From an uncultured Phocaeicola sp. (lineage in GTDB: Bacteria > Bacteroidota > Bacteroidia > Bacteroidales > Bacteroidaceae), in assembly GCA_958434805.1 (NCBI GenBank), contig CAUBDX010000022.1, positions 1-54,310 of the forward strand: a stretch of DNA of 54,310 nt. Direction: 5' to 3'. The notes under the pieces are model-generated. The model did not search any database. It was given only the letters and a program-made list of their open reading frames with translations, and was not told the DNA's origin. Of this stretch, positions 1 to 8,738 are shown in pieces; the stretch's first letter is position 1, and every line of letters begins with the position of its first letter. Position numbers and translations under genes: made by a program.

Positions 1-231
1 TATTTACTGCCAGAGCCGCTTAGGCTTGGCGAATTTTTAACGAACTATTGTTTTAGTTTAAAAGCAAAAATAAAAATAAAAAACAATAATAAAACGTTTT
101 TTATTTTTATTAAGATATCTGACAGAAACATGAGCTTTAAAAAGAGATCATAAACAAAAGGTCACCATTTAAGGCTTGCAACTTCAGAAAAACAGAGGCT
201 TTACTTGCTGTATATAAAAATAAAGTCTATA

Positions 232-258
232 TTTGGCGGTGAATTAAAGATACTTTTG
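232..258 (+). promoter_or_regulatory. Putative ndk promoter
   Basis: TACTTTTG at 251-258 matches the Bacteroidetes -7 element TAnnTTTG, and TTTG sits at 232-235. The spacing of 15 bases is shorter than the usual 19-21, so the -33 assignment is weak. The ndk start codon lies 25 bases downstream. Confidence 0.4.
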
Positions 259-283
259 TATAAACCTTATAATAATACACACT

Positions 284-760
284 ATGAGTCTTGAAAAAAC
301 TTTAGTTATTTTAAAACCCAGCGCAGTACAGCGTGGGCTTATCGGAGAAATAACCAGCCGTTTCGAACGCAAAGGTCTGCGCCTCGCAGGCATGAAAATG
401 ATGCAGCTTACTGAAGAAATATTAAATGAACATTATGCACATTTAGCAGAACGCCCATTTTTTGCACGTGTAAAGGCTTCTATGATGGCTTCACCTGTCA
501 TTGTCTGTTGCTATGAAGGAGTAGATGCCATTCAAGTAGTCCGCTCCATGACGGGAGCCACAAACGGACGAGTGGCCATTCCGGGTACCATCCGGGGTGA
601 CTTCAGTATGAGTTCACAGGAAAACATCATTCATACTTCCGATTCTCCCAAAACTGCAGCTACTGAAGTAGCCCGTTTCTTCCAGCCTGAAGAATTATTC
701 GAATACCAGCAAAATGCATTCCCGTTCTTATATTACACAGATGAATATCAGTTAGTATAA
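284..760 (+). CDS. ndk: Nucleoside diphosphate kinase
   Basis: This enzyme transfers the gamma phosphate of ATP to nucleoside diphosphates through a phospho-histidine, balancing NTP and dNTP pools in the cytosol. The N-terminus LVILKPSAVQRGLIGEI carries the nucleotide-binding Lys11. The catalytic histidine is His117 in NIIHTSDSP, and the stretch MTGATNGRVAIPGTIRGDF before it is typical of the family. At 158 residues it is slightly longer than the usual 140-155. The gene stands alone, with its own promoter-like element upstream and a strong hairpin terminator downstream that it shares with the convergent L,D-transpeptidase. Confidence 0.97.
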   Translation: MSLEKTLVILKPSAVQRGLIGEITSRFERKGLRLAGMKMMQLTEEILNEHYAHLAERPFFARVKASMMASPVIVCCYEGVDAIQVVRSMTGATNGRVAIPGTIRGDFSMSSQENIIHTSDSPKTAATEVARFFQPEELFEYQQNAFPFLYYTDEYQLV

Positions 761-815
761 AGATTTACGGGAAAGAACAGATAAGATGCTTACAGAAATG
801 CCTGTTCCATAAGTA

Positions 816-861
816 AAGAGCCGTATCAACACCTCACACAGCTAAGCTTGATACGGCTCTT
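816..861. terminator. Bidirectional hairpin terminator between ndk and L,D-transpeptidase
   Basis: A perfect 14-bp stem (AAGAGCCGTATCAA at 816-829 with its complement at 848-861) encloses an 18-base loop. A/T-rich tracts follow on both sides. It lies between two convergent genes and can serve both. Confidence 0.8.
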
Positions 862-879
862 CTATATTTTATTTAAGTC

Positions 880-1590
880 TTATAAGCGCTTCAGTTGTAA
901 AGAATCACTTGAATGCAAGATTGAGCTGTGAGCCAGATAATCGGCTGTCGCGGCGTAAATATACATCACACTTCCTCCCTTGATTGCATCAATAATAGGA
1001 CGGGAGAGAGCCGGAGGAAGAGCCGGACACCCCAAGCTTCGCCCTAAGCGTCCACCGCACCTTGCAACCGAAGGATCAGCATAATCCGCCCCATGCACTA
1101 CTATCGAACGCATCCGGGCCTTATCATTGATACCCTTTTCCAAACCATTTAAGATAAGCGAATAACCATTTTTACCCTGATAGGTAGTTTCGGTAAGATA
1201 AAACCCTAACGAACTTTTATATGAGCCATATTCATTAGAGAAAGAAGTAGCATAATTATTTCCACTGTTCCGCCCATGGGCAACCACTGAAGAAAAAAGC
1301 ATCTTATGTTGCTTCATGTCAAATACATAAAGACGCTGTTCTGTAGAGGGTTTTGAAAAGTCAATCACGGTAAGTACCTCTCGCTTGCGGCCGGTAATCT
1401 TCCAATATCCGGTTACAGCCTGACAGAAAGCCTCTTTACTTATAATGCCTTCCAGATTCATAGAGGTATATAACTTTGTTGCTTCATCTACCTTAATGGA
1501 GCGGTTTACTTCGGGCATTCCAGATTTACCCGTAACAGAAACAGAGCCCGGTAATAAGAGGAAAAAGATGGAGAATATAAATTGCCGCAT
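880..1590 (-). CDS. Murein L,D-transpeptidase catalytic domain protein (YkuD_2-like)
   Basis: This is a predicted periplasmic protein with an N-terminal signal peptide (about residues 1-20, MRQFIFSIFFLLLPGSVSV). The C-terminal half carries an L,D-transpeptidase-type active site: His166 in SIVVHGADYA and nucleophile Cys188 in GRSLGCPALP. The arrangement fits the YkuD_2 group better than classical YkuD. Known relatives form 3-3 cross-links or attach ligands to peptidoglycan, but the substrate here is not known. Its neighbour at 1681-2709 is a second, unrelated-looking L,D-transpeptidase in the same orientation with a separate promoter, so the two are probably independent units. A TATATTTG -7 element lies upstream at 1618-1625. 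Confidence 0.85.
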   Translation of the reverse strand: MRQFIFSIFFLLLPGSVSVTGKSGMPEVNRSIKVDEATKLYTSMNLEGIISKEAFCQAVTGYWKITGRKREVLTVIDFSKPSTEQRLYVFDMKQHKMLFSSVVAHGRNSGNNYATSFSNEYGSYKSSLGFYLTETTYQGKNGYSLILNGLEKGINDKARMRSIVVHGADYADPSVARCGGRLGRSLGCPALPPALSRPIIDAIKGGSVMYIYAATADYLAHSSILHSSDSLQLKRL

Positions 1591-1617
1591 GAAAAAAGCC
1601 TAATTAGATAATGGCGG

Positions 1618-1625
1618 CAAATATA
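1618..1625 (-). promoter_or_regulatory. -7 element upstream of YkuD_2-like gene
   Basis: Read on the minus strand this is TATATTTG, a perfect TAnnTTTG match 28 bases upstream of the start codon. No TTTG is found at the expected -33 spacing. Confidence 0.4.
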
Positions 1626-1680
1626 CTGATTTTGAACGAACTGGAAGAAATCTATTAAGATATATTAAAGATGTTTCAAC

Positions 1681-2709
1681 CTATTCAATGACAACAACCA
1701 GCGTCTCCCCAACCGGGGCCTTATCAAATATAAACTTTGCATGCGAAGTGGCATTCCGCACGCACATATGTGAACGGGGAACCGTTCCTAACGACCAGCT
1801 GTACTCAATCATAGCCGTACGCGGCACATTCACCGGAACTCCATGTATATAGGCTCCATTTGTAAAACGGCTGGCATAGGGCGCATATCCTCCGAGTGCC
1901 GATGAGCCGTCTTTCAGGAACAGCATTTTTTCTTTTTTCTGCTGAAGCAAAAACATACCTAACGGGGTTTCCTGTGCATACGGGGGCGCATGGCGACCGG
2001 TGGTTGCCGGATTCATGCTTCTTACCTCCCATTTACCTTCTTCCATACGCTCCAGAACAGCAATGTTCTGATCTTTCCTGTCTACAAAAATTACATGATG
2101 AAATTGAGTTGAATCAGGCAGCTGTTTCAAGTAGCGCCGAGGAATCAGCCATTCTCCCTCCATTGTAATCGGAGCAATACGGTAAAAACTTCCCTCTGCT
2201 GCAAGGATATGTGCCAGAAAACCATCTCTTCCATAACGTTCTGGGGTCACTGTATCTTTAGGAAGATATAAAGGAACCGACTGATAACGCTCTACCCCCA
2301 AGGTATCCGCTACCCGGCGGTATGCATTACGTATATACTTGCGCACCAAAGGAGCTTCTCTGTTTCGGTTCTGATAATTTTGAAAGACGCCCCAGTTTTT
2401 TTCCTCTGCCTGCATGTTTTCAACAAAAGCCAGACATTTGCGGATGGCGTCCCACTTGAATGAGCGTACCGTATCACCATACGGATAAACATCGTCTAAA
2501 GTATAGCGGTCGAACAATAAAGCTTTTGAAACGGTTATATCTTCGGATGTCAGTTCCTTTCTGTGGAAAGATAAATCAAGAGCAGACGTTATAACCTCAA
2601 GTATGCTTTGTCCTTGCTTTTCGCCAAGTACATCCTGCTCCGTTTGCTTTTGGCAACTTGCCAAAAGTAATACAGCCACACCCATCATCCAAAGAATACA
2701 CCGCCTCAT
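1681..2709 (-). CDS. Lipoprotein with L,D-transpeptidase (YkuD) domain
   Basis: The N-terminus MRRCILWMMGVAVLLLASCQK is a lipoprotein signal with lipobox LASC, so the protein is probably anchored in a membrane facing the periplasm. The C-terminal 120 residues hold the YkuD active-site pattern: His289 in AYIHGVPVN, then SHMCVRN (Ser313 to Asn319) with catalytic Cys316 and Arg318. The first 190 residues are not recognised. Total length is 342 residues. The likely role is peptidoglycan cross-linking or remodelling, inferred from the family. It has a well-formed promoter of its own at 2735-2766. Confidence 0.85.
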   Translation of the reverse strand: MRRCILWMMGVAVLLLASCQKQTEQDVLGEKQGQSILEVITSALDLSFHRKELTSEDITVSKALLFDRYTLDDVYPYGDTVRSFKWDAIRKCLAFVENMQAEEKNWGVFQNYQNRNREAPLVRKYIRNAYRRVADTLGVERYQSVPLYLPKDTVTPERYGRDGFLAHILAAEGSFYRIAPITMEGEWLIPRRYLKQLPDSTQFHHVIFVDRKDQNIAVLERMEEGKWEVRSMNPATTGRHAPPYAQETPLGMFLLQQKKEKMLFLKDGSSALGGYAPYASRFTNGAYIHGVPVNVPRTAMIEYSWSLGTVPRSHMCVRNATSHAKFIFDKAPVGETLVVVIE

Positions 2710-2734
2710 AAAACAGTCGTTTTAAGGTTATTTA

Positions 2735-2766
2735 CAAATATAATAAACTTTACAGATATAAACAAA
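2735..2766 (-). promoter_or_regulatory. Promoter of lipoprotein L,D-transpeptidase
   Basis: On the minus strand TTTG (2763-2766) is followed after 20 bases by TATATTTG (2735-2742). Both elements and the spacing fit the Bacteroidetes primary sigma consensus. The start codon is 25 bases downstream. Confidence 0.65.
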
Positions 2767-2880
2767 CTTATCGGGTATTCTGTTCAGTGCAGCGAACGAA
2801 TGCTCTGAAGCCGGGAAATAACAGTATTCAGCTCTTCAAAAGAGCAAGCAAAAAGACAGGCTCAACAATGTCTGTCAAGA

Positions 2881-3492
2881 TTACAGAGAATCATCGTCAA
2901 CAAACCTCAAGGTTTCTACCTTTTCCAGACGGGCTCTCAGTTTCTCCATCAATGATTTACGGATGCGCAGCCTCATCACACAATCCATATCATACGACTG
3001 TGACAGTATTTCGGGGGATTCTTCTTTTACAATACGCATTACACTGTTCATAAACGGATATTCAAAAGCAATCTCTACATCCGCATCCACCGTTTTTTCA
3101 ATAACAACCGCTTCTTCCAAAGCCTGAGCCGCAGCAGTGCGATATGCCACAATCAGTCCGCTGGTGCCCAATTTGATTCCCCCAAAATAACGCACCACAA
3201 TCACCAGCACGTCGGTTAATTCTTTAGAATTGATTTGTCCCAAGATAGGCTTTCCTGCAGTTCCAGAAGGCTCTCCGTTATCGTTTGCACGAAAATCCTT
3301 GCGCTCAGCCCCCAGCATATAGGCATAACAAACATGACGGGCATCGTAATATTTCTTTTGATATTCGTCTAAATATGTCTTGATTTCTTCAAGCGTACGC
3401 ACAGGCAATGCAATCGCAATAAACTTACTGCGCTTCTCCGTATAAATGGATTCTGATAATCCTTCAATCGTTTTATAAGAGTCTTCCACCAT
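2881..3492 (-). CDS. YigZ/IMPACT family protein
   Basis: Recognised by the UPF0029/IMPACT N-terminal pattern: EKRSKFIAIALPV, DARHVCYAY, FRANDNGEPSGTAGKPILGQI and VRYFGGIKLGTSGLIVAY, followed by a smaller C-terminal domain. Members of this family (E. coli YigZ) are of uncertain function and have been linked to translation regulation or proteolysis. I start the gene at the ATG giving MVEDSYKTIEG (3492). An upstream GTG at 3543 would add 17 residues that do not look like family sequence. A TACCTTTG element at 3568-3575 supports transcription from just upstream. Confidence 0.88.
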   Translation of the reverse strand: MVEDSYKTIEGLSESIYTEKRSKFIAIALPVRTLEEIKTYLDEYQKKYYDARHVCYAYMLGAERKDFRANDNGEPSGTAGKPILGQINSKELTDVLVIVVRYFGGIKLGTSGLIVAYRTAAAQALEEAVVIEKTVDADVEIAFEYPFMNSVMRIVKEESPEILSQSYDMDCVMRLRIRKSLMEKLRARLEKVETLRFVDDDSL

Positions 3493-3567
3493 CACTTTTG
3501 CTTTTACCGATGAAATTAGATACTCTGACAGAGTATAAACCACCTAAACATTCTGTTTTTACAAATG

Positions 3568-3575
3568 CAAAGGTA
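3568..3575 (-). promoter_or_regulatory. -7 element upstream of yigZ-like gene
   Basis: The minus strand reads TACCTTTG, a perfect TAnnTTTG, about 75 bases upstream of the chosen start. No clear -33 TTTG is present. Confidence 0.4.
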
Positions 3576-3611
3576 GTAATTTTATCAGCATCTTCATAAT
3601 GACAACAGGAA

Positions 3612-3661
3612 ATAGCCGGAAACCGTGAAGACCTCTTTGGGCAATCACAGCTTCCGGCTAT
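3612..3661. terminator. Possible terminator after the DUF1015 gene
   Basis: A 10-bp inverted repeat (ATAGCCGGAA at 3612-3621, complement at 3652-3661) with a 30-base loop lies about 50 bases past the end of the serC-serA-DUF1015 operon. The following T tract on the minus strand is short, so termination is only a suggestion. Confidence 0.35.
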
Positions 3662-3713
3662 ATTTTTCAAGTTTCAGAAACGCGTATCTTCGTTTTTGAA
3701 TGAAAGGATTTGC

Positions 3714-4961
3714 TTAACTCAATTTATGGATTACTAAACCCGAACGAAGCTTAGGCTCAAACCACGTAGTCTTTGGCGGCATGATATTACCTGTATCGGC
3801 TATATCCATCAGTTGCTTCATTGAAACAGGATACAAAGCCAATGCTACCTTCATTTCACCGCTGTCTACCCGTTTTTTCAGTTCTCCCAACCCACGGATA
3901 CCTCCTACGAAATCAATGCGCTTGTCCGAACGCAAATCTTTGATCCCTAATATTTCATCCAGAATCAAATTCGAAGAAATAGTCACATCCAGTACCCCTA
4001 TCGGATCATGATCATCATAAGTACCCGGTTTCGCAGTCAGACTATACCACTTACCATCCAGATAAAGAGAAAAATTATGAAGAGCTGCCGGTTTATACAG
4101 ATTCTCCCCTTTTTCCTCTATCTCGAAGTTACGGGAAACAGCCTCCAGGAACTGAGCAGAAGTCAATCCGTTTAAATCTTTCACCACACGATTATAATCG
4201 ATGATAGTCAGCTGATTTGCCGGGAAACAAACAGCCATAAAGTAATTATATTCCTCATCTCCTTTATGATTCGGGTTTTCTTTTGCCTTCTCTGCACCGA
4301 CCAGTGCAGCGGCGGCACTTCGGTGATGTCCATCGGCAATATACAAGGCAGGCATTCTTTCAAACAGCTGCGTAATTGCTGCAATATCCTCATCCTTGTC
4401 AATCACCCAGAAGGTATGACCAAAGCCATCGCCCGGAGCTATAAAATCATATTCCGGCTTATCAGCTACATATTTGGCAACAATCGCATCGAGCGCTTCG
4501 TTTTCAGGATAAGCAAAAAACACCGGTTCTATATTCGCATTGTTCACACGCACATGCTTCATCCGGTCTTCTTCCTTGTCGCGACGAGTCAGTTCATGCT
4601 TCTTAATAACCCCGTTCATATAATCAGGAACATACGCACCTACCACCAAGCCATACTGAGTTTTACCGTTCATGGTCTGCGCATATACGTAATAGCAAGG
4701 CTTATCATCCTGCACCAGCCATCCCTTCTCCTGAAATTTCCGGAAATTTTCAGCCGCCTTGTCATATACTTTAGGGTCGTGTTCATCCGTACCCTCCGGG
4801 AAATCTATTTCCGGTTTAATAATATGATATAATGACTTTTCATTGCCTTCAGCCTCAGCCCTTGCTTCTTCTGAATTCAACACATCATACGGACGAGAAG
4901 CCACTTGCTCTATCCATTCTTTCGGAGGACGTATCCCTTTAAAAGGTTTTATTCTTGCCAT
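3714..4961 (-). CDS. DUF1015 family protein
   Basis: This 415-residue cytosolic protein begins ARIKPFKGIRPPKEWIEQV and carries the conserved RPYDVL, NIEPVFFAYP and YIADGHHRSAAA motifs of DUF1015. The family has no established reaction, but His-rich DGHHR is its most conserved feature. It lies 109 bases downstream of serA on the same strand, and this serC-serA-DUF1015 order suggests a link to serine or phosphoglycerate metabolism (inference from context). The gene is intact and full length. Confidence 0.9.
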   Translation of the reverse strand: MARIKPFKGIRPPKEWIEQVASRPYDVLNSEEARAEAEGNEKSLYHIIKPEIDFPEGTDEHDPKVYDKAAENFRKFQEKGWLVQDDKPCYYVYAQTMNGKTQYGLVVGAYVPDYMNGVIKKHELTRRDKEEDRMKHVRVNNANIEPVFFAYPENEALDAIVAKYVADKPEYDFIAPGDGFGHTFWVIDKDEDIAAITQLFERMPALYIADGHHRSAAAALVGAEKAKENPNHKGDEEYNYFMAVCFPANQLTIIDYNRVVKDLNGLTSAQFLEAVSRNFEIEEKGENLYKPAALHNFSLYLDGKWYSLTAKPGTYDDHDPIGVLDVTISSNLILDEILGIKDLRSDKRIDFVGGIRGLGELKKRVDSGEMKVALALYPVSMKQLMDIADTGNIMPPKTTWFEPKLRSGLVIHKLS

Positions 4962-5070
4962 ATAAAAATACTATCTTTAAGGTTAAAGTCTTTTCTCGCT
5001 TTATGAAAAGAGGAACACAGAGTATTACCTCTGTGTTCTCTATTTATCTGTAACAGAAAAGTAAGTACAG

Positions 5071-5994
5071 TTATTTCTTATTCACACGGAATTTTTCACA
5101 TCCCTCTTTCAGGAAGCCTACAATTTGTCTTGCAGCAGCAATACCTGCGTTAATATTGGCTTCAGCAGTTTGTGCCCCCATCTTCTTGGGTGTAGAAAAA
5201 TAACGTCCGGGATAATGATCGGCAAATTCTTCATGATGAGCCGGCATGATATCAGTAATATATTTAATATCCGGACGATCATTCATCAACCGCAGCAAAT
5301 CGGCCTCATTAATAACCTCCTTACGGGCTGTATTAAGCAGAATACCATTTTGAGGCAATCGGTTTACCAGCTCATAATCAATTGAATTTTTAGTTTCAGC
5401 TGTAGCAGGGATATGCAAAGAAACAATATCACAAGTTTCGTATAAAGCCTGAGCCGAAGTTGCTGGAGTAACTCCGTCAGCCTGAATCACATCAGCCGGA
5501 CAATAAGCATCATAAGCATATACCTCCATGCCGAATCCTTTTGCAATACGGGCCACATTGCGTCCCACATTACCATACGCATGAATACCCAGTTTCTTTC
5601 CTTTAAGCTCAGTACCCGCTTTCCCGTTATAGAAGTTGCGCACTGCCATCACCATCAAGCCGAATACCAGCTCTGCTACAGCATTCGAGTTTTGTCCCGG
5701 CGTATTCATCACACACACGCCATGAGCCGTAGCAGCATCTAAATCCACATTATCATATCCCGCTCCGGCACGGACCACGATTTTCAGCTGTTTAGCAGCA
5801 TCAAACACTTCTTTATCTATAATATCACTTCGGATAATAATAGCATCTGCATCTTTAACAGCCTCCAATAACTGTTTCTTTTCGGTATATTTTTCTAACA
5901 GTGCCAATTCATAACCAGCCTCTACTATTTCCTTTCGGATACCGTCAACAGCCACTTTGGCGAACGGTTTTTCGGTAGCCACTACTATTTTCAT
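5071..5994 (-). CDS. serA: D-3-phosphoglycerate dehydrogenase
   Basis: SerA catalyses NAD-dependent oxidation of 3-phosphoglycerate, the first step of serine synthesis. The 2-hydroxyacid dehydrogenase pattern is clear: VVRAGAGYDNVDLDAA, nucleotide-binding KLGIHAYGNVGRNVARIA, LHIPATAETKNSI, ILLNTARKEVINE (substrate Arg) and a His-containing IMPAHHEEF. At 307 residues it is a short form without the C-terminal ACT regulatory domain of the E. coli enzyme, so allosteric inhibition by serine is not expected in the same way. It follows serC by 12 bases, so the two are co-transcribed. Confidence 0.93.
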   Translation of the reverse strand: MKIVVATEKPFAKVAVDGIRKEIVEAGYELALLEKYTEKKQLLEAVKDADAIIIRSDIIDKEVFDAAKQLKIVVRAGAGYDNVDLDAATAHGVCVMNTPGQNSNAVAELVFGLMVMAVRNFYNGKAGTELKGKKLGIHAYGNVGRNVARIAKGFGMEVYAYDAYCPADVIQADGVTPATSAQALYETCDIVSLHIPATAETKNSIDYELVNRLPQNGILLNTARKEVINEADLLRLMNDRPDIKYITDIMPAHHEEFADHYPGRYFSTPKKMGAQTAEANINAGIAAARQIVGFLKEGCEKFRVNKK

Positions 5995-6006
5995 AATACG
6001 GAAGAT

Positions 6007-7077
6007 TTAATGATTCTTTTCAAATTCCTGCATACAATCAATCAGAGCCTGCACACTTTCTATCGGCATGGCATTATAGCATGAAGCACGGAAACCGCCC
6101 ACTGAACGATGACCCTTGATGCCTACCATACCTTTTTCGGTTGCAAATTTCAAGAAATCAGCTTCCAGTTCCTTATATTCATCAGCCATTACGAAGCAGA
6201 TGTTCATATAAGAACGGTCGGCTTTATCAGTCACTGTACCACGGAACAATTTGTTACGGTCGATCTCTGCGTAAAGCATATCAGCACGCTGTTTGGCACG
6301 GCGCTGCATCTCTTCCACGCCTCCCTGAGCCTTAATCCAGCGCAATGTTTGCAATGCTGCATAAATAGGCACTACCGGAGGAGTATTAAACATGGAACCT
6401 TTCTCTACATGAGTCTGATAATTCAGCATGGTAGGAATATGACGTGAAACTTTGCCCAAAGCTTCATTTTTCACAATCACAAAAGTCACACCCGCCGGAG
6501 CCAGGTTCTTCTGTGCGCCACCATAAATACAAATGTATTTTGAAACATCTACAGGACGCGAGAATATATCAGATGACATATCGGCGACCATCGGAACCTG
6601 CACATCCGGGTCACAATGCCATTCAGTTCCATAAATCGTATTATTTGTGGTGATATGGAAATAATCCACATCCGAAGGAATTTCAAAACCTTTAGGTATA
6701 TAGGTAAAGCCATCCTTTTCAGAAGAAGCCACTTCAACGGCTTCTCCAAAAGCTTTTGCTTCTTTCAATGCTTTTTTTGCCCAAGTACCGGTATTCAGGT
6801 AGGCGGCTTTCTTTTCTAAGAAGTTGTAAGGAACCATACAGAACTCCAGACTTGCTCCTCCACCCAAGAACAATACCGAATAACCTTCCGGGATATTCAG
6901 AAGTTCTTTAAACAAAGCTACCGCTTCGTCAACAACGGGCTGGAAATCTTTAGCACGGTGACTGATTTCCATCAACGAAAGTCCTGAGCCATTAAAGTCA
7001 AGAATAGCCTGAGCTGTCTTTTCGATTACCTCGCGAGGCAGGATAGAAGGTCCCGCATTAAAATTATGTTTTTTCAT
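6007..7077 (-). CDS. serC: Phosphoserine aminotransferase
   Basis: This PLP enzyme converts 3-phosphohydroxypyruvate and glutamate to phosphoserine. It begins [19 protein letters not shown], the classic SerC start. The PLP lysine is in [14 protein letters not shown], and the C-terminus has [15 protein letters not shown] start at 7077 (356 residues); an earlier ATG at 7116 would add 13 residues before the conserved beginning. It is the first gene of the serC-serA-DUF1015 operon and has a promoter at 7123-7153. Confidence 0.95.
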   Translation of the reverse strand: MKKHNFNAGPSILPREVIEKTAQAILDFNGSGLSLMEISHRAKDFQPVVDEAVALFKELLNIPEGYSVLFLGGGASLEFCMVPYNFLEKKAAYLNTGTWAKKALKEAKAFGEAVEVASSEKDGFTYIPKGFEIPSDVDYFHITTNNTIYGTEWHCDPDVQVPMVADMSSDIFSRPVDVSKYICIYGGAQKNLAPAGVTFVIVKNEALGKVSRHIPTMLNYQTHVEKGSMFNTPPVVPIYAALQTLRWIKAQGGVEEMQRRAKQRADMLYAEIDRNKLFRGTVTDKADRSYMNICFVMADEYKELEADFLKFATEKGMVGIKGHRSVGGFRASCYNAMPIESVQALIDCMQEFEKNH

Positions 7078-7122
7078 TTGGAAGTTTGTTTTGGTTTGAC
7101 AATATGTTCTAATCACATAATG

Positions 7123-7153
7123 CGAAATTAGTGATTATTTTTAGACCTCCAAA
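7123..7153 (-). promoter_or_regulatory. Promoter of serC-serA operon
   Basis: On the minus strand TTTG (7150-7153) is followed after 19 bases by TAATTTCG (7123-7130), one mismatch from TAnnTTTG. The leader to the serC start is about 40 bases. Confidence 0.55.
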
Positions 7154-7239
7154 AGTTTTTGTAATAATTTTATCGGGCTACCCTATATTTTCTTTCATTT
7201 TAGTTGAAAAATGATTAAGGTGGTAACATTTTGATAAAA

Positions 7240-7282
7240 CAAAACACATAAATCTCCTTTCGCAGAAAATTCATGTGTTTTG
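7240..7282 (-). terminator. Terminator of the DEAD-box helicase gene
   Basis: A perfect 10-bp inverted repeat (CAAAACACAT and complement ATGTGTTTTG) encloses a 23-base loop. On the minus strand it is followed by a T-rich stretch. It lies 60 bases past the helicase stop codon. Confidence 0.55.
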
Positions 7283-7342
7283 CGATACAAAACCTTCGTT
7301 CTCCTCAGAAGAGAAAGGAGCACGGGCAATGACACAAAGTTA

Positions 7343-8656
7343 TTATTTTGCCAGTTCTATCAAAGCTTTTACCCCTTTAATCTTTTCACTTTGTACAAGT
7401 TTTAACGTTTGTTTAGCCTTTTGACGGGAAATTGCCACATAGGCATAATGATCTTTCACATCAATCCTCCCCACGTCTTCACGGCTCAGATTACCTTTCT
7501 TTGACAGAAAGCCTACAATATCAATTTTGTTAATCTTGTCTTTCTTCCCTTTGCCTATATATAAGGTGACATAATTAGGCAAGACCGGTGATGGAGTCTT
7601 TTCCGGTAAAGAAAACGCTTCAAGTTCCTTATCCAGATAATCCGGTATCTTCTCTTCGGGATGCAAGATAAGATACGCACTCCCCTCGCTTTCCCACCGC
7701 GCTGTACGCCCGTTCCGGTGAACAAAACCATCTTTGGCTACAGGCAAATGATAATGTACTACGTGCTTGATATCTGCTATATCCAAGCCACGCGCTGCCA
7801 AATCGGTTGAAATGAGAATGGAACAGCTTCCGTTACGGAATTTATACAAGGCTCTTTCCCGTTTATCCTGCTCCATGCCGCCATGAAAGACTTCACAATA
7901 CACTTTCATTGAATGCAGATAGTTGCCTACCCGCTCTACACTTTCCCGGTGATTGCAAAACACCAAGGTTGACTCACTTCCCAAAGAGCAAAGCAGTTTA
8001 TACAATGTCTCCAACTTATCTTTTACCGGTGAAAGCACCTTATACAGCTGCAGCCGTTGTTCCTGTGCTTCTTCAGTCAGAAAATTCAATTTAATAACCC
8101 GGTTCAGCCCGGTAAAACGAGGTATTTCCTCTGCATCGGTAGCCGACAACAGAAAACGTTGTTTCAAGTTGGGAAACTGAGTGATTACTTCGGCCATTTC
8201 ATCCTGAAAGCCGAACTCCAGACATTTGTCGAACTCATCAATCACCAACGTGCCTACGGCTGAAGCCTCAAAATTCTGCTTATTCAAGTGGTCGTTCATA
8301 CGTCCCGGAGTGGCTATAATTACCGAGGGACGAATATGCTTCATCGTCCGGTGTTCTTCCATCGCCGGACGCCCGCCATAACAGCTCATCACACTGAAAG
8401 GCGTGCCCATAGACTTGAACACGTGTTCTATCTGCAGGGCCAGCTCACGTGAAGGCACCAGCACAACCGCCTGTACCCCCTCGGCACCCGGTTTCAGAAT
8501 CTGGACCAAAGGAAGCAAATAAGCCAATGTTTTTCCCGTACCGGTAGGCGACAGAAGAATCACATCCTTGCCCTCTCCGGCTGCACTCAGAGAAGCCTGC
8601 TGCATTGCATTCAACTGCTCTATTTTCAAATTAAAAAGTATCTCTTGGATATTCAT
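7343..8656 (-). CDS. DbpA-type DEAD-box RNA helicase
   Basis: This ATP-dependent RNA helicase has motif I SPTGTGKT, motif Ib TPGRM, a variant motif II DEFD instead of DEAD, motif III SAT, and motif VI HRNGRTAR. The last 75 residues (LYIGKGKKDKINKIDIVGF, then VDVKDHYAYVAI-like sequence) resemble the DbpA RNA-binding domain, which in E. coli recognises 23S rRNA hairpin 92. The role is therefore probably large-subunit assembly. Length is 437 residues, close to E. coli DbpA. It is divergent from the pyridoxal-kinase-like gene and has its own -7 element and terminator. Confidence 0.9.
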   Translation of the reverse strand: MNIQEILFNLKIEQLNAMQQASLSAAGEGKDVILLSPTGTGKTLAYLLPLVQILKPGAEGVQAVVLVPSRELALQIEHVFKSMGTPFSVMSCYGGRPAMEEHRTMKHIRPSVIIATPGRMNDHLNKQNFEASAVGTLVIDEFDKCLEFGFQDEMAEVITQFPNLKQRFLLSATDAEEIPRFTGLNRVIKLNFLTEEAQEQRLQLYKVLSPVKDKLETLYKLLCSLGSESTLVFCNHRESVERVGNYLHSMKVYCEVFHGGMEQDKRERALYKFRNGSCSILISTDLAARGLDIADIKHVVHYHLPVAKDGFVHRNGRTARWESEGSAYLILHPEEKIPDYLDKELEAFSLPEKTPSPVLPNYVTLYIGKGKKDKINKIDIVGFLSKKGNLSREDVGRIDVKDHYAYVAISRQKAKQTLKLVQSEKIKGVKALIELAK

Positions 8657-8685
8657 AAATTACTGTATTTTGGATTACGCTTATA

Positions 8686-8693
8686 CAAAGATA
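8686..8693 (-). promoter_or_regulatory. -7 element of helicase gene
   Basis: The minus strand reads TATCTTTG, a perfect TAnnTTTG, 29 bases upstream of the helicase start. No -33 TTTG at standard spacing. Confidence 0.4.
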
Positions 8694-8705
8694 ACGATTT
8701 TTTCG

Positions 8706-8713
8706 TACATTTG
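8706..8713 (+). promoter_or_regulatory. -7 element of pyridoxal-kinase-like gene
   Basis: TACATTTG matches TAnnTTTG and lies 25 bases before the start at 8739. It sits back to back with the helicase -7 element, so the two divergent promoters occupy about 30 bp. Confidence 0.4.
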
Positions 8714-8738
8714 CCCACCATTCATAAATGAATACGCT

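Noticed and set aside
4266..4832. 188-codon plus-strand frame inside the DUF1015 gene
   Set aside because: It is the antisense of a clear conserved protein.
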